Source of the DNA: Mytilinidion resinicola
Lineage: Eukaryota > Ascomycota > Dothideomycetes > Mytilinidiales > Mytilinidiaceae
Length of the DNA: 64,000 nucleotides
Direction: 5' to 3'
Assembly (NCBI RefSeq): GCF_010093595.1
Contig: NW_022985437.1
Location: 1,079,380 to 1,143,379 of the forward strand
The notes below the pieces were generated by a model that made no database searches, was not told the origin of the DNA, and saw nothing but the letters and a program-made list of their open reading frames with translations. A program made the position numbers and the translations under genes. Positions 10,279 to 22,573 of this stretch are shown one piece after another; the first letter of the stretch is position 1; each line of letters starts with the position of its first letter.

Positions 10279-12384
10279 GTGTGTTTATCAAATAATGTGA
10301 TGTGATGAGGAAACAAGGTAAGTCCAGAGGCTGCGACGCATTTTATATATAATGCGGCTGATCTGGCCGAGGCCTGGCCATGACACGAGAGGAATGCTAC
10401 CCCGCGAAGAACTCACCCGCCACGAGATCTCAAAACGCGGCGTACTACCCGGATTGGAAGGATCTAGCAAGTCACGGTGCGTGAGCGGAAGATGCGGGTC
10501 GAAGCAGCTGTGAATAAGCTGTCCTGGTGATCACGCGGTAGCGGGTCCATCACCGAAAGGCCTTAGGCCCCAACGCAGGCGCCGAGGATCCGCAGAATAA
10601 TCATAAAAATCAAGTCTTTCCAACAAAGGCGTTTCCCTATTCCTACGTAGGTAGGGTAGTAGAGCAGTAGGACGCATTGCCGAAAACCACCTCTTCGAAG
10701 CTTCGTACTGCGACGGACACTATTCGGAGTATACTCCTTCTAGGATAGGCCGTTTCTGGCGATCTCGAGGCAAGGAGATCTACAGTGGTAAATCCAGTGA
10801 GGTGATACGCTAAGTTTTCTACACTAGGAGCCCAGGGGCCTGGGGCGTGAGTTCCTTGGATCACGCGCAAACAACGACTCCACAGGTAAGTTACATCGCC
10901 CCATCGTCAGCGTCGCGTTCGAAGCCGGATATGCGGAGCGTGAGAGAAATCAGTAGATAATGAAAGTTGAAAATTGTGAAGCATAAGGACAAAAGATTTA
11001 GACAGCTATACCGCAAAACAGTTTCTTCGCTTTGCATTACCACATCAAGTTTCCCCAGTTCTTTGATAAAATCATCAAGAACAGCCGTGTGGCCGATAGA
11101 TTGATGTGGTGGGGTATGTAAGAAAACTACGTCATTGGCGATCGTTGATAGGGTGGCGTTCCTGAGGGCGTGAGGTGATGTTCCAGTGGAGCTTTGTTCT
11201 ACCTCCTACAGTAGTATTCCGAGACATCCGCGACATACGATCAAAGACCCTTCAGGAAGGTCCAGCAAAGTAATCCGGAGACGGTTGATCAACGAATGGC
11301 AGAAGGCAACAGAAGAAACGGCCTGCCTTCCACAGCCGCAAATATAGCATGTCTTGCCGACTCTCGCATCAAATTCTTGCAAGATTCAGGGATTCCTCAG
11401 ACTAGGATCGACAAAGCCCGGAAAACGGTGCTGACTCGGCAACTCTATTTATCCGAGACAGTGTGACGGGTCCTCATATATAGTTTCTTTAAACTTAGTT
11501 AATGGTGGATTCTTGCCCAAAGAGAAACGCAGAGGGTGTGTAATGAAGACACTGAATAGATATTGACAGCGTTGTTGGGAGTCAATCGGAGTGGAAAAAC
11601 ATGAGATCCGCGCTAATCCCATGTGATGTCTCACGTGTTTTCGGAGTATATTCCTCGGGATCGCTTTCGATGATTCGCGAGAGAATGAAATAATACAACT
11701 GGCATTTCCACGCTGATTCGTTTGACGAGACTGGTGGTCTTCAAGCACCCATCGTAATGTAAGCATCAATGCAATGCATTGGACTGTTGAGCTCACATCA
11801 CCTTCACCTCCAAGCAGTACATACATACAATGGTCAGGTATTGTAAGCTCCAATGCACTCAAGACTATCATTTGGCAGAGTCCATACTCAGGGGAGATTG
11901 TTGAATGCATTTCTCAACGACCGTTCTTTTTCTTGCCGCGCTCAAACGCATCACGAGTCTAGATCATTCTCGCTAACTCACTGAATATGACTGAAGGGAT
12001 AGAAAGCTAAATTTTCTAGGATAAAACAAAAGATGGCTCTACTCATTTGCCATTATTATCTTAGTGAGGTACCTAGAAGACACAAATACGCCATTCTGAG
12101 CTCTTTCTAGCCACCAGATTCCACAATCAGACCAACTCACCATAGTCGTTGGTCGCAGTAGCAGACAGTTTCATACAATGAGATCATCCCTATAATGAAT
12201 AGAATGCGCATTGTGAGACAGAATTCACAATGCTAGCCACTTATCCATAAATGCCTCCTAGCTGACTCCAGAAAAACTCATCTCACTCACTCACTCACTC
12301 ACTCAACTCCCTCTCCTACTCCAACTCACAGGCAACATACTCCCGATCACACAGAGTCGTCCAACCGTGATAAAAATTCCGAAG
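10279..12384. other. 2.1-kb intergenic region, divergent promoters
   Basis: Upstream of the sugar transporter (minus strand) and of the small gene at 12385 (plus strand). Several short frames exist, all without recognisable domains. A CTCA microsatellite lies near its right end. Confidence 0.5.
12282..12305. repeat. CTCA microsatellite
   Basis: Six tandem CTCA units lie about 80 bp upstream of the start at 12385, in the probable leader of that gene. Confidence 0.8.
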
Positions 12385-12966
12385 ATGGCTCCCCACAGAT
12401 TCCCAAGCTCTTCTCATAGCCTGCAATGCGGGCATACCATCAACACAAGGGCCGCTAATGTCCCATGCGGCACCGATTGTGTGTGTCCAGGATCGGAAGC
12501 AGCTACAAATCCACCGTTCCTATGCACAGCTTGTCTAGAGACCCATTACCTTACCGGATACTTTGCAATAAAAGCCAGGTTTCGCGCTGAGTACCCAAGC
12601 TCTGCGTGGACAATAATTGACGAGTTCAAGGTTGGAGCGATCTTGCGCCTGTGCGCGCAACTAGAAAAAGAAATCATGAAGCGCATTCCGGGGCTACAGG
12701 AGGGCATCGGAAACATCGGCGCGCTCTTGGCCCAGGCACCGACGGAGGAACAGGATGTCGACAATCCTAGGCCGGGTAAACCCGAGGATGAGAATGGTGC
12801 TTCTGTTGAGCCCGAGTATGAACGCTACGAGTGCTGGGTGACGGAGTACCTCGAGTGGATCCAGAAGGTTGTCTATGATCTGAAAATCGACCCTGAAATC
12901 GATGAACTAGTTCGAGAGCTTACACGTGAGGTCAAAATGGCGAAATCTCGAATTCAGTTCCCATAG
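12385..12966 (+). CDS. Small Cys/His-rich protein, function unknown
   Basis: A single exon of 193 residues starts at the first ATG (MAPHRFPSSSH). The N-terminal third has LQCGHTINTR, then PCGTDCVCPGS and FLCTACLETH. This spacing of Cys and His suggests a structural zinc site, though it matches no finger I can name. The remainder is acidic and helical, with a Pro/Glu-rich linker near residues 122-145. There are no signal peptide or membrane segments, so it is probably intracellular. I do not recognise the family. Isolated between two long non-coding intervals, it has no informative neighbours. The coding character (codon use, sensible length) is good but the function is open. Confidence 0.65.
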   Translation: MAPHRFPSSSHSLQCGHTINTRAANVPCGTDCVCPGSEAATNPPFLCTACLETHYLTGYFAIKARFRAEYPSSAWTIIDEFKVGAILRLCAQLEKEIMKRIPGLQEGIGNIGALLAQAPTEEQDVDNPRPGKPEDENGASVEPEYERYECWVTEYLEWIQKVVYDLKIDPEIDELVRELTREVKMAKSRIQFP

Positions 12967-13387
12967 ACGCCACAAAGGGGCTTCGTTAGGGTCACAATCT
13001 AAGAAATAGTTGAAACAATCAAATCCGGCGATCGATCATGATGCATGAACTCGTGTATGAGATCGCTGATAAAATTCTCCCCCAAAAGCATGTTCCTATT
13101 GACGTGTTATGCATGTAAGAAAGTTGATATTGAGATGAGTATCTAAGCCCTGCTTCTGATTGAGTACTAGTAGCCCTGCTAAAAAAGCTACCTAGAATTT
13201 AACAAATAGCGTTATAAATAGTATATTCAGGTGTCTAAAAACACCAGTAGTAAATGAAAAACGCTTGTGGGTATTCTAAGTCTATGCAAACGCCCCAAAG
13301 GAAAATACGTGAGTCGATCTGAAATCTTACTCCCTCAAACATTGTGAAGATATGGGCAAGAATATACTGTTCCGAAATCGATGCGAA
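12967..13387. other. AT-rich intergenic region
   Basis: An AT-rich interval (notably 13120-13260) between two convergent genes. No gene or repeat was seen. Confidence 0.5.
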
Positions 13388-15946
13388 TTATTCCTCCTCA
13401 TCAGCCTTCTTGTCTGTCTGTGTTTGTACATCTAGTCCTCTGAGTCTTCGAGCTAACAGTCCTGCACCGGACGTAGCGGTGCTGTCTGAACCAGTCACAC
13501 CACGAAAGGCATTACCACCATACCCAACGTCACCTCGCCTTAGCTTGTCGTAAGTCTCGAAAGCAGCTCCGATCGGGCTCCCAAGTCCGGACATAGGAGA
13601 CTGAGGACTCCCAGCAACGTTTGAAGTTGTTGCAGTACTGGCATGGGAGCGCAATGGACTATCGTCCAAATCCATCCGATCCCGACTGACGGGTCTAGAG
13701 TCGACGGCAGCGAGGCGAGCGATTTTGAGTGGCTGTGGACCTATGGAAGATGTAGGAGTACAGTAGCCTCCTGATGTTATGTTACTGGCGCCTGTAAACT
13801 GACAAGCCGGCGCAGGCAACGGCGGGTGCAGGCCGATTCCATCTAATTGATCGTATCCATGCTGCGACAGTGATAGTCCAGCGCTTCGCCGCCGAAAAGC
13901 CTTATCTGCGGTCAGTTGAATCGCAGCAGATGATGGTGTATAGAGTGGAATGCTGTCACGACTCGGTTTGTAAGTGCTATACCGTGGTTCAGGAAGCTGG
14001 ATCTCGTTCCGTAGTTTTTCTTTTCCATCAGGAACTCTGTTGGCAAACACAACCCTGATTGCTTTATACAAGAAATAGCGTCCCTTAGAAGGACAAGAAA
14101 TATGCAGATGGATAAGATATCGAAGAATTGGGCGGTCGTTCGGGTCATCAGAATTACTCAGCGCTGCTTCCGGACACTCTGTTCCCAGGTTTTTTCGAGA
14201 TGAAAGTGGCATGTCAATAATCGGGCCAGCGGAGTAGCTACGCTGACGGATGAAGGTCTTCTGACCGGGCTCCATATCTGAGAGATCATATGGGACAAGG
14301 AAGAGCTTTACTGCTGTCTTATTGGGATTCTTGATCACAATTTGAAGCTGGCCTTGCTGTGGGATACGATAGCTGCCACCAGGAGGTGATTTAGGGGATG
14401 CTGATCTCCTTTTCATCTTCTCTAATTTTCGGATGCTGGGTTTAGTATGTGATGCGACCGTCTCATCGCACGGGCTAGCAGGAATATCCAACTCATCATG
14501 GTTCGGATTGGGGACAGTGTGCCTGCGTCTCCTGCGGACTCCATCACCACTATCATCCGGTGTTGGGAGTGAGTGCTCTAAGTCAATGAGCCCTACGTAT
14601 GGACTTGGCGAGTCGTCGGCTATCCTACCATTTCCACTATTGTAGCTGTAAAACACAGCCGGAAACGGGACAGTGACATGAGCGGGACAGCGGAGATTTG
14701 GTTTGCAGTTCCCCTTTCCCAACACACCTATTTTTGCGACAAAATCCAGAGGTCGAGAGGGGGTCGTTGACATCCTTCCTCTAAGAATGGATTCCTCGTA
14801 TGAGCCGACCATGGGTGCATGCTGCAGAGGCGAAGCATCTGATGAGATAGACGGCCGTCGGGCGTGCATGAGTGGAGTCTGTGGAGTGGAGTAAGAATGA
14901 ATCTGGCTCATCGAAGTCATAGACCGGCGTGGCTGGTGAGCTTGGTAGGGGAAAGTTGCTTCTTTCCGGTAAGTTGAGAAGTGTCGCCCTGCGGGTGTTC
15001 CAGAGGTTGATCGTTCCATAGAAGACGATTTGAAAGTCTGGAAAGATTGCGGAGAAAATGTGTGTCTTCTGTTGTTCCTTTCCGGGCTTCTAGAGCCCTG
15101 TCGTGAAAGTGGTCTTGATGAGTCCAGGTCTGTATTATTGGATTGCTGCACCAATGGGCTTGTTGGCGGCATAAGAATGAATGGGGATGGATGGGTTGTG
15201 TGAGACGCAGCTCTCGATCTCACACCTGGCCGACTCTCATGCTTTGAAAAGCCTCTTGGGGGAAACTGCGGGTCGGTCCGTGTAGATGGATATGCGGACG
15301 ACGGGAAGGAATGATGCCACGGGGCAACTGGAGACGTAGCCAAAGGTGTGTTTGTGGAGCTTTTGTAGGACGTTGTTTCATCATCTTGCCTGAAATCTCC
15401 AGAATGTAGGGCCGATTTGGGACGTTCGATCTCAATCCCAGCAGAGGCATGATCGAACAGTGGATCGGGGGTGCCCCTGCGAGACTCCTTCAACTCTGCT
15501 GCCGGCAGCAAAGGGGTTGTTGACCTCTCTCGTGGTCGGGGTAGTGCTTCCAAACTCTGCTCGGGGGATGGACGTCTTCCGTTCTACGTCACCATTGTCA
15601 GGTGTTGTTCTCAAAAGGGCTGTTTTGCAATTGCCAGTCCAAAGATGAAGAATGACAAACTCACGATATGGTGGCTCGGCCACGACGGGCTATTCCCTCT
15701 CTTTATCCTCTCAATCAGCTCCACTCTCTGCAGCATTGACGGCATAGCGTCATTGGCACCAGGACTGAGTACATCTGGGTGAGATGAGGAACTCGTAGCA
15801 TCCTCCGGGAGTGTTTTGTCGAAGAAACCCGCTCTTGAAGCTATCGCCGGGTCATTTGCCCCCTGAATGCCAGTTCTAGGGGAAGAGGTGGGCCGGGAGC
15901 TTGGAGCATTGGAGGGAGAGTCGTCAAGATCATGGAATATCGGCAT
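13388..15946 (-). CDS. Atos-like protein (DUF4210 plus chromosome-segregation domain)
   Basis: Exons 15946-15665 and 15583-13388, joined over an 81-bp intron (GTGAGT to GACGTAG), give 825 residues. The first 350 residues are Ser/Pro/Arg-rich and disordered. At about 354-414 lies the Atos segment, GSYEESILRGRM followed by KIGVLGKGNCKPNLRCPAH. At about 497-620 lies the second conserved domain, with GQLQIVIKNPNKTAVKLFLV and ending near KGRYFLYKAIRVVF. Family knowledge: animal ATOSA/ATOSB (FAM214) share this pair of domains, and a fission-yeast relative is linked to meiotic chromosome segregation. Molecular function in filamentous fungi is poorly defined, probably nuclear. The exon junction was fixed by an in-frame TAG that must be removed. 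It shares a 252-bp promoter with FYV7. Confidence 0.85.
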
Positions 15947-16198
15947 GATCAGACCCGAGGCTCTTCTTAGGCCGCATGAATATGGCTTCCGAGGGTGTGG
16001 ACAAGCTCCAGGAGGGCAGAAAGCGTCTGGGTGGTGTCGTGGCGAGAGTGTTGGCGGGAACGTCGTTGACGTGAGGTTGACTCCTCTCGTCTCATGTCAG
16101 GTGCATGGCGGTCTGTGCTGGCGGCCAGCTCCACCTTCAAAGAACGACGCTTCACCAAACCACGACTTTGTCCACACCGGCCCCGCATACCGCCCACA
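15947..16198. promoter_or_regulatory. Divergent promoter, Atos-like gene and FYV7
   Basis: 252 bp between two start codons on opposite strands. GC-rich, without an evident TATA box. Confidence 0.45.
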
Positions 16199-16884
16199 AT
16201 GGCCGCAAAGCGTCCACGGGACGACGACGATGCGAGAGCGTCGAAGAAGCACAAAAAGGCCTTCTCTGTTGGGCCTGCCAACCTCCCAGACGGAGTGCAC
16301 AAGCGCAAAGGTAATTATTGCCCACCTAGCGTCCACGGCCTTTCGTCCGCCAAAGCAGCCTCGCTTATACTGTTTGCTCCTCAGTCCAAAAGATCAAGCG
16401 AGAGATTATCCACAAGTCTAAGATCAAGAAAGACTATGCGAAGCTGAAAGCACGGGAGCAAGCTGCCGACCCGCAACGCTCTGTCTACGAAAAGTACGAC
16501 AACGATGAACAGGTCGACGTCGCAGAACCGACTGCAGAACCGACCCTTGAGCCTCACCCAGACCGTCAAGTTCTGCTCGACAAAACCTCACCAGAACCCG
16601 CGCAGCGGCCGGAGCGACCGCAATCACGCACGCCAAGGAAACGAGCACGTCCACAACCTTTCAGTCGAGAGGCTGATCAAGCGGAGAAGCGCAGAGCAGA
16701 GGCGGAGGCACGGACGAAAGCGCGAGAGGAGGCAGAGAAACAACGCGAACAGAAGCTGGCCGAGCGGGAGCGTTATCGAAAGGCGATGGACAAGGCGCGC
16801 ACAGGAGGGCGTAATGGGCAAAGGAAGCTTGGCCGCGAAAGCAAAGTACTTCTGGAGAAGGTCAAACGGCTTGTATCGAGCTGA
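16199..16884 (+). CDS. FYV7: rRNA-processing protein FYV7
   Basis: Exons 16199-16310 and 16385-16884 give 203 residues. The start MAAKRPRDDDDARASKKHKK is followed by FSVGPANLPDGVHKRK and, after the intron, VQKIKREIIHKSKIKKDYAK, matching the conserved Fyv7 N-terminal core. The C-terminal half is a long Glu/Lys/Arg helix (EAEARTKAREEAEKQREQKL), probably coiled coil, ending RKLGRESKVLLEKVKRLV. Family knowledge: Fyv7 is a nucleolar factor of small-subunit rRNA processing. Together with NOP16 it makes two ribosome-assembly genes in this window. The intron has GTAATT and CTCAG boundaries. Codons in the linker (Pro/Glu-rich, residues 70-105) are coding-like but not conserved. Confidence 0.88.
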
Positions 16885-18188
16885 TGGTGATTTATTTTCC
16901 TGTGTATTGGGGAACTTGCATTTGCTACATGAGTCGGCACGATTGGAATGATACCCGGACCGAAATGGCGAGGATTGGGGCTTGAGACATCACACCGACT
17001 ATCTGCATCGTGGGCATACCCACAGGCGTGCCTTCTTCGAAACGCGTGGTTGAACGGCTAACAGCGGCGATGGTTGTGAGCACTGACTACTGATTCCGCA
17101 TGTTCGCAATGGCGACAGAATGGCGACAACGGTGCTGAAACGAAGTGGGACGCGACTTCATGTTACGGTGTGAGCGATTACGAAATCCCTCATCTCAATC
17201 CGTAAGTTTAGCTCTATCAACTCATGAAATCAGCGCACAAGAGACAGGATCACTCTGAAGAATGCTTCGGCACCAATGCAAGGGAGAAGCCTAAGACGCA
17301 CAGCATCAGCCCATTTTGATGTTTGATGAAGTTCGTAGAGCGAAGACGGCCTTCTGGGCGGCTGTGAACGAAGGCCTGAAGGCGCCGGAGATACTCGCCA
17401 TGCACGTATCACATGCACGAATAGAAAACTTCACCGTCACGTGCGCGCGATCACGCCGCCGAGCCGGGCAAGACTGAGTCAGGCTCTGCGAATGAAAGGC
17501 GCCGCTGAGAGCCTTCGGTACCCGAACCCGGGACACAAGCCGTGGATTTCGGGTCACGCCAAGCAGAATTTTCAGGCCGATGCCCCTGTCGGACGGCGGC
17601 CACATGGTGCAACTGGACGGCTGCACGACTATTGGTGATCTAATTAAAACTAGATTTTCAGCCTCGTGTAGCGCAGCTTTGCCAGAGTGACGTCTAGTGC
17701 TAAGGTGGACACTCCAGCGGCAAGACGGGAGCAGCACACGCAGGCTTCTGGACGCCGCAACCCGATTAAAAATCTCTTTCCCGCGCTGCGATTGGCTGCA
17801 CGCCATCCATGTGCCTCAGTAATTTTTAGGTGAGCGTCGAAAGGGCGCAGATGATGCCAGCAGCGTACGGAATGGTCAAATTTTATGACACACGATGGAA
17901 CACTATGACAAACTTCACGAAGATTCTAATGCGAGAATGACTGCTATGACTGCTATGACTACCACGAAAACTTCTTCACGAGAGGTATAAGAGGCCACCA
18001 GCTTTCCGTCAAACACTCATCATCACAACATCAAGCATCACATCCTCAAGCCAACAGCCTCTTTCAATCATCACCTGAACCAACCAACCAGCAGCTCGAT
18101 CAACTTCACATCAAGCTCGTCTTCCACTCTTCAAACCACTCAAGCCGTCTTCTCGATACCACTTCCGAACCTCACAACCGACTTCAAA
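16885..18188. other. 1.3-kb intergenic region with a TATA box
   Basis: No gene is supported between FYV7 and the 63-codon gene. A TATAAGA box at 17986-17992 is followed by about 190 bp of CA-rich leader (repeated ATCA and CATCA), typical of a highly expressed fungal transcript that starts near 18020. Confidence 0.5.
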
Positions 18189-18380
18189 ATGGTTGCCACC
18201 AACAACACCTCATTCGAGACTGTCCGCACCTCCAGCGTCCCCAGCAACAAGGCCGGCAACAACTCCGCGAAGAAGGCCTTCAGCTCTGTCGCCAAGCACC
18301 TGAAGGAGCACCACCAGAGCGTCAACAACGCCTTCGCTTCCTACTACGGCCTCCAAGGACAGATGCACCCCCAGAACTAA
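18189..18380 (+). CDS. 63-residue microprotein, likely highly expressed
   Basis: A single exon starting MVATNNTSFETVRTSSVPSN and ending FASYYGLQGQMHPQN. The centre, KKAFSSVAKHLKEHHQSVN, is a likely amphipathic helix. There is no signal peptide, membrane segment or cysteine. Support for a real gene comes from upstream: a TATA box 200 bp before the ATG, a CA-rich leader, an AAAATGG start context, and codons strongly biased to C-ending forms (AAC, AAG, ACC, TAC). This is seen in abundant transcripts. I do not recognise the family. A longer frame on the opposite strand (18210-18515) looks like a shadow of the codon bias. Confidence 0.6.
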   Translation: MVATNNTSFETVRTSSVPSNKAGNNSAKKAFSSVAKHLKEHHQSVNNAFASYYGLQGQMHPQN

Positions 18381-20295
18381 GCAGTTCTTCGAGCAGCGGA
18401 GGGACTTGTTCCCTAGGAGCGGCAGCTGGACTGTTATCTTCAGAGCATCATGGTCGTTACGATACCACGGGGCATTGAGACCTTCGGGTAACAAACTCGA
18501 TGCACCAATTTGCATTGCGGGCGGGGCGGAAAAGTCATTTTTGGGAGCATTTCGGGGAGTTGCATTTCTTGTCTTGGGAAGACATCTAATACCTTAATAT
18601 AATCACTTTAATCAAGATCATCAAGATCACCAAAATTTCGAAACCTTCAAACATCTTGTCTTCATCGTGCCTTCAGTGACTCGTTTCATCCTACTATCAA
18701 CAAGCAACAACAGTAAAAAGTTCTGCCTTCAGCTCACACTGAAAGCTTTCGAAGTCTCGTTAGTGCAACGAATCTATACAGTAGTCACATTTTTAGATGC
18801 TCCAACGGCACCAATCAGTGCATGAATAGACGCCAGCGATACACATCTCGATTTCTTCGTTGTATGTACTTAGTCTTCCAAAACAACGGTCTGAAATAAC
18901 ACGGTAAAACATATCCTCTCGATTTGCAATCGATAAAGGAACAGGTATATATAGCTGCTTACTACTTCTTGTTACAAACCAGCTTAAAGCCCCCCCCCCC
19001 CGGATCTCGTCCAGCGGTCCAGATCAGATTCAGCGCTTCAGCGCTGTTTTGACTCCGAGTATCCACCTGGGCAACCTAAGATATTCTGGCCCTATCGGCA
19101 ACCTGATTTTCCTTCAAGGCTGCCGCTTTTTGATACGCAAATTCAACAAGTCCTGAAACGCGCTGGAGGGGATTCGGAGCGATGAAGAGCCCGATTCCGT
19201 CACCGGTCGCGCGACAATACAGTCATCTCGAACTGCGGCCACCGCTAACGAAGAGGCTCGTTGACACTATAGTGTGTCAGGTTGGAATTGAAACATGGGT
19301 AGAGGTTGGTTAGGCCTCCAGCTTTTGTCTGAAAGAGGTATAGTCGACAAAATTGAGCCCCGACGCCCTACTGATCAATGAATAAATAAGCATGCTAAGC
19401 CCTGTCGCCCTACACAATTAAGCATATCCGGATTCCGCCCCCAACTTCACCGCTGACATAAGGAGACGATTGCTCAAGAGAGCATACAATACGGTTCCAG
19501 GCGAGCCGCTCCAACCAATCGTATATACTATCGCCTAGCCCTTGCTGCGCCCTCTACCGAATTCTCCGACATTACATGGCTTTTCTTAGGTTCAGCCTCG
19601 CGATTTCAAGCCATGCTGTTTTAGGATAAGCACTAGGAATATATACTGCAAGTGTAGTAGTTCGTGACGCGGCCGAAGCTGCACATCTCCAGCAACTCCT
19701 GGTCTGGAAATTGCAATACTTCGACATCGGCGACCACTTCCAATTTTCAACCAATCCTCTACGCCAGCAAACACAGCCATAGAGTACCCTTGTGCTTGGT
19801 TATGCATACAATGTAACTCCTTCGCGCAACAGTATTCGTCCGAACCCATCCGAGGCAGTCTCCAATACTCGATAACAAACCACTACCGTCCAACTTAAGG
19901 GGTATCCTAGTCAATCTTTATCTCTGCTTCAAGGCCGTTCAATCACCTGCGCCTCTAAGCGGCCTTCCTAAGTTGGTTTGAAACGCCCTGAACATCTTCT
20001 ATTATGACTCGCGCGAATCAGGATTGCATCCTTCCTGTATCCTACAGTGTGGCTGTACCGATATACTGCGACAAACCAGATGCAGAAGCAAGTAACTACC
20101 CTGGCTTTTATGTTGCTAAATCAATGACTAGCAATCCCCCTCGCATTCTGTAGATCGCCGATACGTAAGACAGAAAGAGGCTATGGCCTCTATGGACAAC
20201 GCCGATGCCGAGTATGAAAAAGCAGCAGCCTTCTCTACTCCATGGGCTCACAGAGTTGCCTGCTGGTATTCACTATTTTCTTTACGGTAGTCGAA
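18381..20295. other. 1.9-kb gene-free region
   Basis: Downstream of the microprotein gene and upstream of the Zn2Cys6 gene. It holds a 12-base C run at 18990-19001. Short frames at 19572-19849 have no domain. I see no complete gene or element. Confidence 0.5.
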
Positions 20296-21615
20296 ATGGC
20301 TGGAAGTTCAAGACGACCTCATACAAAGTCGAGGAACGGATGTAGTGAATGTAAAAAGAGGAGAAAAAAGGTGCGTACTTGCATGTTTCATCGACCCACG
20401 TACTCCTCTAATCTTGCGGTGAAGTGCAACGAACAGCTGCCTCGTTGTAGTAATTGCGAGAAGTGGAACGTCGAATGCGACCTCTTTATGTGCGCCCGAC
20501 AGAAATCCGCAAACACGAATACGCAAATACGCTCGGAGGGGAGCCCGTCTTGGTGAGTAGAAACTCGGTTTTCGACTATCACCACTGCTCCGACGGTCAA
20601 TCCATATTCACGTCATCCTAGGCCGAGCACTTGTTCCGACAGTAGTGCCGCTTTAAGCGCTCCGATACCACCTCCAAACGCTCTCAATCTCAATATGCGA
20701 GACTTGGAGCTGATGAACCACTACAGCAGCCACACCAGTGTCACGCTCTGCCAACGGGAGAACTGGCCAATCTGGCAAACGCAAATTCCCCGAGAAGCTC
20801 AATTGTACCCATTCTTGATGCACGACATCCTCGCTCTAGGTGCTTTGCACATCTCCTATCTCGACGTTTCTCGCCGGGAAGTCTACCATCTCATCGCCCG
20901 CAGCCACCATGATCGAGCACTGGAATCCTTTCGCTCGGAGATCACCGAAGTCACTCCTCAGAATGCAGGTGCCATCGCCGCTTTCTCCATAGTCGTCGTT
21001 ATGTTCGTTTCCGGGTCTGCCAAGGTCACCGGGTTCAATGAAGTGACGGATCCAATTCTCTCGTACATTGACATACTCGCTGCAATGAGAAATACTGGCT
21101 CCATGATACATTCATGCAGCTCTGTTTCAGGCGGTCCGATAGGACTTCTGCTTCAGTTAATCCAGGCCATCGAGAACTGTGGAAGTGATCCAATCCCGGT
21201 AGACATGGATTCTGTCTTAACTTGCCTTAACGATGTGAACTTATCCTCGTCTGATGCTTGGGAAGACAAAGGGGTCTACCAGACAGCGATAGCGGATCTA
21301 CGCCGCTACGTTCCAACACAAGCCCACGACGCTCCACCATGGCGGCATATCCTCTTTTGGCCGACACAAGTTAGCGCGGAGTTCTTTGCTTTGCTTAGAG
21401 AGAAGAAAGCTATGGCGCTAATCATCCTGGTTCACTGGCTTGTGCCAGTGCAAACGCTTCAATGGATGTGGTGTATGGATGGCTGGGGCAAAAGCATATT
21501 GAGCAGTTTGAACGAGTTGCTAGGTCCGGAATGGAGACCGGCGATTGAATGGCCTTTGAATGAAATGAGGAGTGCTAGTAGAAGGCATGAAGCATTCGAC
21601 CCCAGCCTACAATGA
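20296..21615 (+). CDS. Zn2Cys6 fungal transcription factor
   Basis: Exons 20296-20370, 20425-20552 and 20622-21615 give 398 residues. Splicing the first 54-bp intron creates a perfect Zn2Cys6 cluster: C-SE-C-KKRRKK-C-NEQLPR-C-SN-C, then C after EKWNVE (residues about 16-42). A linker follows, then a regulatory region starting MRDLELMNHYSSHTSVTLCQ and containing FLMHDILALGALHISYLDVS. This is the pattern of the Upc2-like/Fungal_trans_2 group. Family knowledge: such proteins bind CGG-type elements as regulators. Target genes cannot be read here. The start was put at MAGSSRRPHTKSRNG, just before the finger; the frame stays open 54 bp further upstream but without similarity. It lies tail-to-tail with the Arf-like gene, 140 bp apart. 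Confidence 0.88.
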
Positions 21616-21755
21616 AGCCGGTGCATGCGAATGGTTGCTCGCTATAAGTAACTTTTTACCGTAGAAGAGACGTTATCTTTCCTCAGATATCTTCTTACTG
21701 TCTATACCTGCGTTCGGTTTGCTGATCATGGAACTAGAGTGCGCCGTCATGAAGC

Positions 21756-22573
21756 TTACCTTTCCGTCATCTCCTGTTTCTTCCTTGGTGACCGATGCGC
21801 TGATGTAGCGTCACTAAGCCATTCCAGACCTTCGACGAGTCCATCTCTCGGGAGCGCCCTAGTTCCTTGGACGTGCTATCATTTTGTCAGACCCAAATTT
21901 CGGAAGATCCATCAAATCTATCTTACCCATAGCCTCCCCTTGATCTCATGCAACCTCAGCTCCCTCTTTATATCACCAACCGACATCGAATTCTGAATAA
22001 GTTAGCACCGCATGGCATGAAACACAGCAAATGGCACCCGATTACCGGCAAATCCTGCTTATTCGCGACCACCAAGATTGGCGCCGTACCCGGCAGCCAC
22101 TCATTCAAGAACGACCACAGCTCCTCTTTGACCTCCGGAATACGTTCGCGATCATTTGAGTCAACCACCCAGATGACGCCACAGCAGTCATCAAAGATCT
22201 TGTATCCGAACTTCAGCATGCGAAGCATACGAGTGGATCCGCTGCCTCCGACATCGAAGGATGTGAATGTTGTTTCGTTGTGCGAGACGGTCTCTAGGAT
22301 CAGGCCTACAACAAGTTTATTTAGAAAAGTCCGATGTGACGGAGAGGGAAGACTACCTATCGTGGGTATTGTGGTTACGATGCGGTTGGATTCGAAGCAT
22401 TGATAAAGGAGAGTGGTTTTGCCCGCAGCGTCGAGTCCGCTTACGATGATTCGTCCTCGATGATCATCAAAAGGCTTTCTATCTTGTGTTTTGTTGAGCG
22501 AGGCGAAGCTGATGAGCTGACTCCACCATCGAGGTAGTGCTAGGGTTGGAGGGTTTCTGTTGCTGAGCGCCAT
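21756..22573 (-). CDS. Divergent Arf-family small GTPase
   Basis: Exons 22573-22357, 22305-22046, 21992-21927 and 21875-21756 give 220 residues. G motifs: GLDAAGKTT (46-54), PTIG with switch I Thr (71), DVGG (90-93) and NKQD (154-157). The C-terminal half (ELRLHEIKGRLW then DGLVEGLEWLSD) is plainly Arf-like. Unusual points: the residue after DVGG, normally the catalytic Gln, is Ser; switch II reads SGSTRMLRMLKFGY; the CAT nucleotide-base motif reads RAL. Gly2, needed for myristoylation, is Ala. The N-terminus has about 29 extra residues, with a Trp pair. Family knowledge: Arf proteins recruit coats and effectors to Golgi membranes, and loss of that Gln slows GTP hydrolysis. I infer a specialised Arf-like protein, possibly long-lived in the GTP state. 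Intron placement is strong. Confidence 0.85.

Noticed and set aside
18210..18515. 101-codon minus-strand frame opposite the microprotein
   Set aside because: Shadow frame created by strong codon bias of the plus-strand gene.
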